DNA from: a virus
Length of the DNA: 64,000 nucleotides
IMG/VR virus record: IMGVR_UViG_3300037264_003623
Coordinates: 1 to 64,000 of that record
Strand: one strand, 5' to 3'
In this document: in pieces, positions 62,461 to 64,000 of the stretch
Numbering within the stretch: the first letter of the stretch is position 1
How the letters are laid out: every line of letters begins with the position of its first letter
Program-made: the position numbers and the translations under genes
Notes under the pieces: model-generated
Databases searched by the model: none
What the model was told of the DNA's origin: nothing
The model's input: only the letters and a program-made list of their open reading frames with translations

Positions 62461-62545
62461 GGGCAGGTCGGATAGCGGCAAGTCCACCTGGCTGTAAACC
62501 AGGCGCCTCAGGCTTACGTGAGTTCGAGTCTCACCCTGCCCACCA
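62461..62545 (+). tRNA. tRNA-Tyr (GTA)
   Basis: Acceptor GGGCAGG/CCTGCCC, anticodon arm CCTGG-CTGTAAA-CCAGG, long variable arm, encoded ACCA. Confidence 0.9.
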
Positions 62546-62620
62546 CGCGCTGTGGCCCAGTCTGGCTAGGGCGCCTGCTTCGGGAGCAGGAAAACGCCGG
62601 TTCGATTCCGGCCAGCGCGA
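62546..62620 (+). tRNA. tRNA-Pro (CGG)
   Basis: Acceptor CGCGCTG/CAGCGCG, anticodon loop CTTCGGG with anticodon CGG, T-arm GCCGG-TTCGATT-CCGGC. Begins directly after tRNA-Tyr; no CCA. Confidence 0.9.
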
Positions 62621-62621
62621 T

Positions 62622-62698
62622 GCTGGGATAGCTCAGACGGTAGTAGCACTGGACTGAAAATCCAGGTGTCGCCGGTTCGATTCCGGCTCCCAGCGCCA
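62622..62698 (+). tRNA. tRNA-Phe (GAA)
   Basis: Acceptor GCTGGGA/TCCCAGC, anticodon loop CTGAAAA, T-arm GCCGG-TTCGATT-CCGGC, encoded GCCA. Confidence 0.9.
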
Positions 62699-62786
62699 GC
62701 GGAAGTGGCGGAACGGCTAACGCACCCGGTTCAAGGCCGGGCGGCTCGAAAGGGCCTTGCGGGTTCGAGTCCCGCCTTCCGCACCA
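62699..62786 (+). tRNA. tRNA-Leu (CAA)
   Basis: Acceptor GCGGAAG/CTTCCGC, anticodon arm CCCGG-TTCAAGG-CCGGG, long variable arm, encoded ACCA. Confidence 0.9.
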
Positions 62787-62870
62787 GGGCGAGTGGTGGA
62801 GTTGGCAGACACCTGTGTTTGAGGGGCACAGGCCCGAAAGGGCATGCGGGTTCGACCCCCGCCTCGCCCA
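62787..62870 (+). tRNA. tRNA-Leu (GAG), intact
   Basis: Acceptor GGGCGAG/CTCGCCC, anticodon loop TTGAGGG, variable arm GCCCGAAAGGGC, T-arm GCGGG-TTCGACC-CCCGC. Abuts the previous tRNA with no spacer. No CCA. Confidence 0.85.
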
Positions 62871-62872
62871 TT

Positions 62873-62904
62873 GCCGGGGTGGTGAAGTTGGCAGACGCGC
62901 TGGC
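62873..62904 (+). pseudogene. 5' half of an interrupted tRNA-Leu (GAG)
   Basis: GCCGGGG acceptor strand, D-arm and anticodon 5' stem CTGGC. Its missing 3' half lies at 63584-63638; joined, they make a perfect 87-nt type II tRNA with CCA. Confidence 0.85.
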
Positions 62905-62905
62905 A

Positions 62906-62991
62906 TGTTGGAGTGGCGTAATGGCTAACGCACCGGACTCAGGATCCGGGTCCGAAAGGACACCTGTGGGTTCGACTCCCACCTCCGACAT
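62906..62991 (+). tRNA. tRNA-Leu (CAG), carried by the insert
   Basis: Acceptor TGTTGGA/TCCGACA, anticodon arm CCGGA-CTCAGGA-TCCGG, variable arm GTCCGAAAGGAC, T-arm GTGGG-TTCGACT-CCCAC. No CCA. Confidence 0.87.
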
Positions 62992-62998
62992 TAAAGAC

Positions 62999-63027
62999 TT
63001 GGCAGACTCATAGGAACGGGTTATAAT
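62999..63027 (+). promoter_or_regulatory. Promoter of HNH gene, TTGGCA-17-TATAAT
   Basis: -35 TTGGCA 62999-63004, -10 TATAAT 63022-63027; AGGAGGAC precedes ATG 63054. Confidence 0.7.
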
Positions 63028-63053
63028 ATGTCGTCCAAGTAGGAGGACGACAG

Positions 63054-63587
63054 ATGAGAAGGGAAGAGGATCTGCGAAGGGTGGTTTCCGAGTGCGTGTC
63101 TTTTGCCCAGGTTCTTCGACGTTTGGGATTGAAGCAGGCTGGCGGAAGTCAGAGCGAGTTGAAGAAGAGGGTGGAGGCGCTCGGGATAAGCACAAGTCAT
63201 TTCCTTGGCAGGAGGACGAACTCGGGGGCGCACCATCGCGGCGGGTGCCCCAAGAAGGCTTGCTCGGAGGTATTGGTTCGTAGCGTGAGGCGGCATCCCT
63301 ACCTTCTTCGCCGGGCCTTGCTCGAATCGGGGAGGGAGTACCGCTGCCAAGGAGACGGTTGCCCGGTAAGGGATGAATGGCTTGGGAAGAAGATCGTCTT
63401 GCAGGTGGATCACGTTGATGGAGACAGGAGCAACAATAGGGCTTCCAACCTTCGATTCCTTTGCCCCAACTGTCATTCGCAGACAGGCAACTGGGGAAAG
63501 AACGAAGGGGGAACGGATCTGACCACTAACGCGAGGCAGTGCCAGAACTGGAGACGGAAACGCCGGGAAGCATCGGGCACGGTTTGA
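63054..63587 (+). CDS. HNH homing endonuclease in tRNA array
   Basis: 177 aa. N-terminal HTH-like region (SFAQVLRRLGLKQAGGSQSELKK), then an HNH core: CQGDGC, LQVDHVDGDRSNNRASNLRFLCPNCHSQT. The stop TGA (63585-63587) lies in the anticodon loop of the displaced tRNA-Leu half. Together with the tRNA-Leu(CAG) it forms the insert that splits tRNA-Leu(GAG). Confidence 0.88.
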   Translation: MRREEDLRRVVSECVSFAQVLRRLGLKQAGGSQSELKKRVEALGISTSHFLGRRTNSGAHHRGGCPKKACSEVLVRSVRRHPYLLRRALLESGREYRCQGDGCPVRDEWLGKKIVLQVDHVDGDRSNNRASNLRFLCPNCHSQTGNWGKNEGGTDLTTNARQCQNWRRKRREASGTV

Positions 63588-63638
63588 GGAGCCAGTGCCC
63601 GAAAGGGCGTGCGAGTTCGACCCTCGCCCCCGGCACCA
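63584..63638 (+). pseudogene. 3' half of the interrupted tRNA-Leu (GAG)
   Basis: Anticodon loop TTGAGGA, 3' stem GCCAG, variable arm TGCCCGAAAGGGC, T-arm GCGAG-TTCGACC-CTCGC, acceptor CCCCGGC and ACCA. Confidence 0.85.
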
Positions 63639-63639
63639 T

Positions 63640-63713
63640 GTGGTCGTGGTCCAGCGGTAGGGCGCTTGGTTGTGCCCCAAGAGATGGCGGTTCGACTCCG
63701 CCCGATCACCCCA
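63640..63713 (+). tRNA. tRNA-His (GTG)
   Basis: Acceptor GTGGTCG/CGATCAC, anticodon loop TTGTGCC, T-arm GGCGG-TTCGACT-CCGCC, C73 and encoded CCA. The base before G1 is T, so the histidine-specific G-1 is not encoded in the usual form. Confidence 0.88.
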
Positions 63714-63789
63714 GCCCTCGTAGCTCAGTTGGTAGAGCGGCGCTTTCGTAAAGCGCAGGCCGCAGGTCCGATGCCTGCCGGGGGCTCCA
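63714..63789 (+). tRNA. tRNA-Thr (CGT), unusual T-loop
   Basis: Acceptor GCCCTCG/CGGGGGC (one G-T), anticodon arm GCGCT-TTCGTAA-AGCGC, T-arm GCAGG-TCCGATG-CCTGC, encoded TCCA. The T-loop has TCC instead of TTC. Confidence 0.82.
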
Positions 63790-63794
63790 GGGGC

Positions 63795-64000
63795 ATGGAA
63801 ATCGCGGATAGCCTATCCGCGCCGCTATACCGCATCTATATCCGGAACGGTGAGTTCACCCCTCGGGACCTACCCCCGGCGATCTTTTTCCCCCTTCTCC
63901 AGATGTGGATTCCTGTCGAACTTCGCACTTCTCGCGGAATAGGAGGGAATCAGAGGACGATTCCTGTAAGAAACGCGATCGACAGGTGTTCAGGAGGGAT
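63795..64000 (+). CDS. Possible 5' end of a gene running off the window
   Basis: AT G 63795 opens a frame that has no stop to the right edge (68 codons): MEIADSLSAPLYRIYIRNGE ... LRTSRGIGGNQRT. The upstream GGGG is a weak Shine-Dalgarno and the composition is not typical, so this is tentative. Confidence 0.35.
   Translation, partial: MEIADSLSAPLYRIYIRNGEFTPRDLPPAIFFPLLQMWIPVELRTSRGIGGNQRTIPVRNAIDRCSGG

Larger units (their letters stand above)
62905..63583. mobile_element. 679-bp insert in tRNA-Leu(GAG): tRNA-Leu(CAG) + HNH gene
   Basis: Occupies exactly the gap between the two tRNA-Leu(GAG) halves, at the 5' edge of the anticodon loop. Contains a complete tRNA-Leu(CAG), a promoter and an HNH gene whose stop codon overlaps the 3' tRNA half. 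Confidence 0.75.

Noticed and set aside
62905-63583. Group I intron in tRNA-Leu
   Set aside because: Exon 1 does not end in U, the insert end does not fit a terminal G with the best tRNA junction, and a tRNA plus an ORF fill almost the whole insert. Not fully excluded.
1-64000. Prophage or plasmid integration sites, rRNA, capsid and terminase genes
   Set aside because: Looked for integrase, att-like repeats, rRNA, terminase, portal and capsid signatures; none recognised in this window.

Overview
The window is a GC-rich stretch of DNA with almost every gene on the + strand. Genes are packed end to end with 4-nt ATGA/GTGA overlaps, and many are small genes of unknown function. It carries a complete phage-type replication and nucleotide-metabolism set and two tRNA-rich regions. 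I see no rRNA, ribosomal-protein or cell-wall genes. The best reading is part of the genome of a large lytic-type tailed bacteriophage. No terminase, portal, major capsid or tail gene is recognisable, so the structural genes must lie mostly outside the window. The host cannot be named. Heavy use of AGG arginine codons and several promoters with the -10 box 5-6 nt before ATG (leaderless mRNA) fit a GC-rich host that tolerates leaderless translation.

Layout. 0-4 kb: end of an unknown gene, a 540-nt gene-free stretch behind a strong promoter, then a winged-helix replication initiator-like protein, a DnaC/IstB-like helicase loader and small zinc-motif proteins. 4-25 kb: replication core with class II ribonucleotide reductase, DnaB-like helicase, zinc/TOPRIM primase, ssDNA-binding protein, Pol I-type DNA polymerase with 3'-5' exonuclease, SF2 helicase and RecA-like recombinase. 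Five of these genes are interrupted by inteins. 25-31 kb: a solo TnpB element, two PD-(D/E)XK-type nucleases (one Cas4/RecB-like) and a second, divergent TnpB-like protein behind a small ribbon-helix-helix (RHH) gene. 31-41 kb: small genes plus a nucleotidyltransferase, an AAA+ ATPase and an HExxH protein. 41-52 kb: a region of modular proteins sharing repeated short motifs (GTSEGAKKGWETRR-type and HPRDxxGRF-type), with two copies of a PI3/4-kinase-fold protein plus a roughly 105-aa partner, an AdoMet decarboxylase homologue and a JAMM/MPN-domain protein. 52-62 kb: small regulators and zinc proteins, DUF1643, DUF5662 and RNase HII. 62-64 kb: a tRNA array.

Mobile DNA is the main theme: five inteins (three with LAGLIDADG endonucleases, one whose Vsr/DUF559-like endonuclease is encoded in another reading frame inside the intein), five HNH genes or remnants, and two TnpB-type genes. 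Three HNH loci share an unexpected architecture. The HNH gene sits where a host gene or tRNA has been cut, and next to it lies either a replacement 3' end for the target (DUF5662 at 56.4-57.5 kb; probably tRNA-Met at 14.3-15.5 kb) or a whole isoacceptor tRNA (tRNA-Leu at 62.9-63.6 kb). The displaced original 3' half is still visible downstream. I read these as homing cassettes that repair or compensate for the gene they invade.

Regulation visible in the sequence: a family of near-identical promoters (TTGACGAAA, 16-nt spacer, TATAAT/C), five dispersed 17-bp palindromes (consensus GCGCACACSGTGTGCGS), and three tandem promoters each carrying a GCCTCTNGGAGAGGC operator just upstream of an RHH repressor gene.
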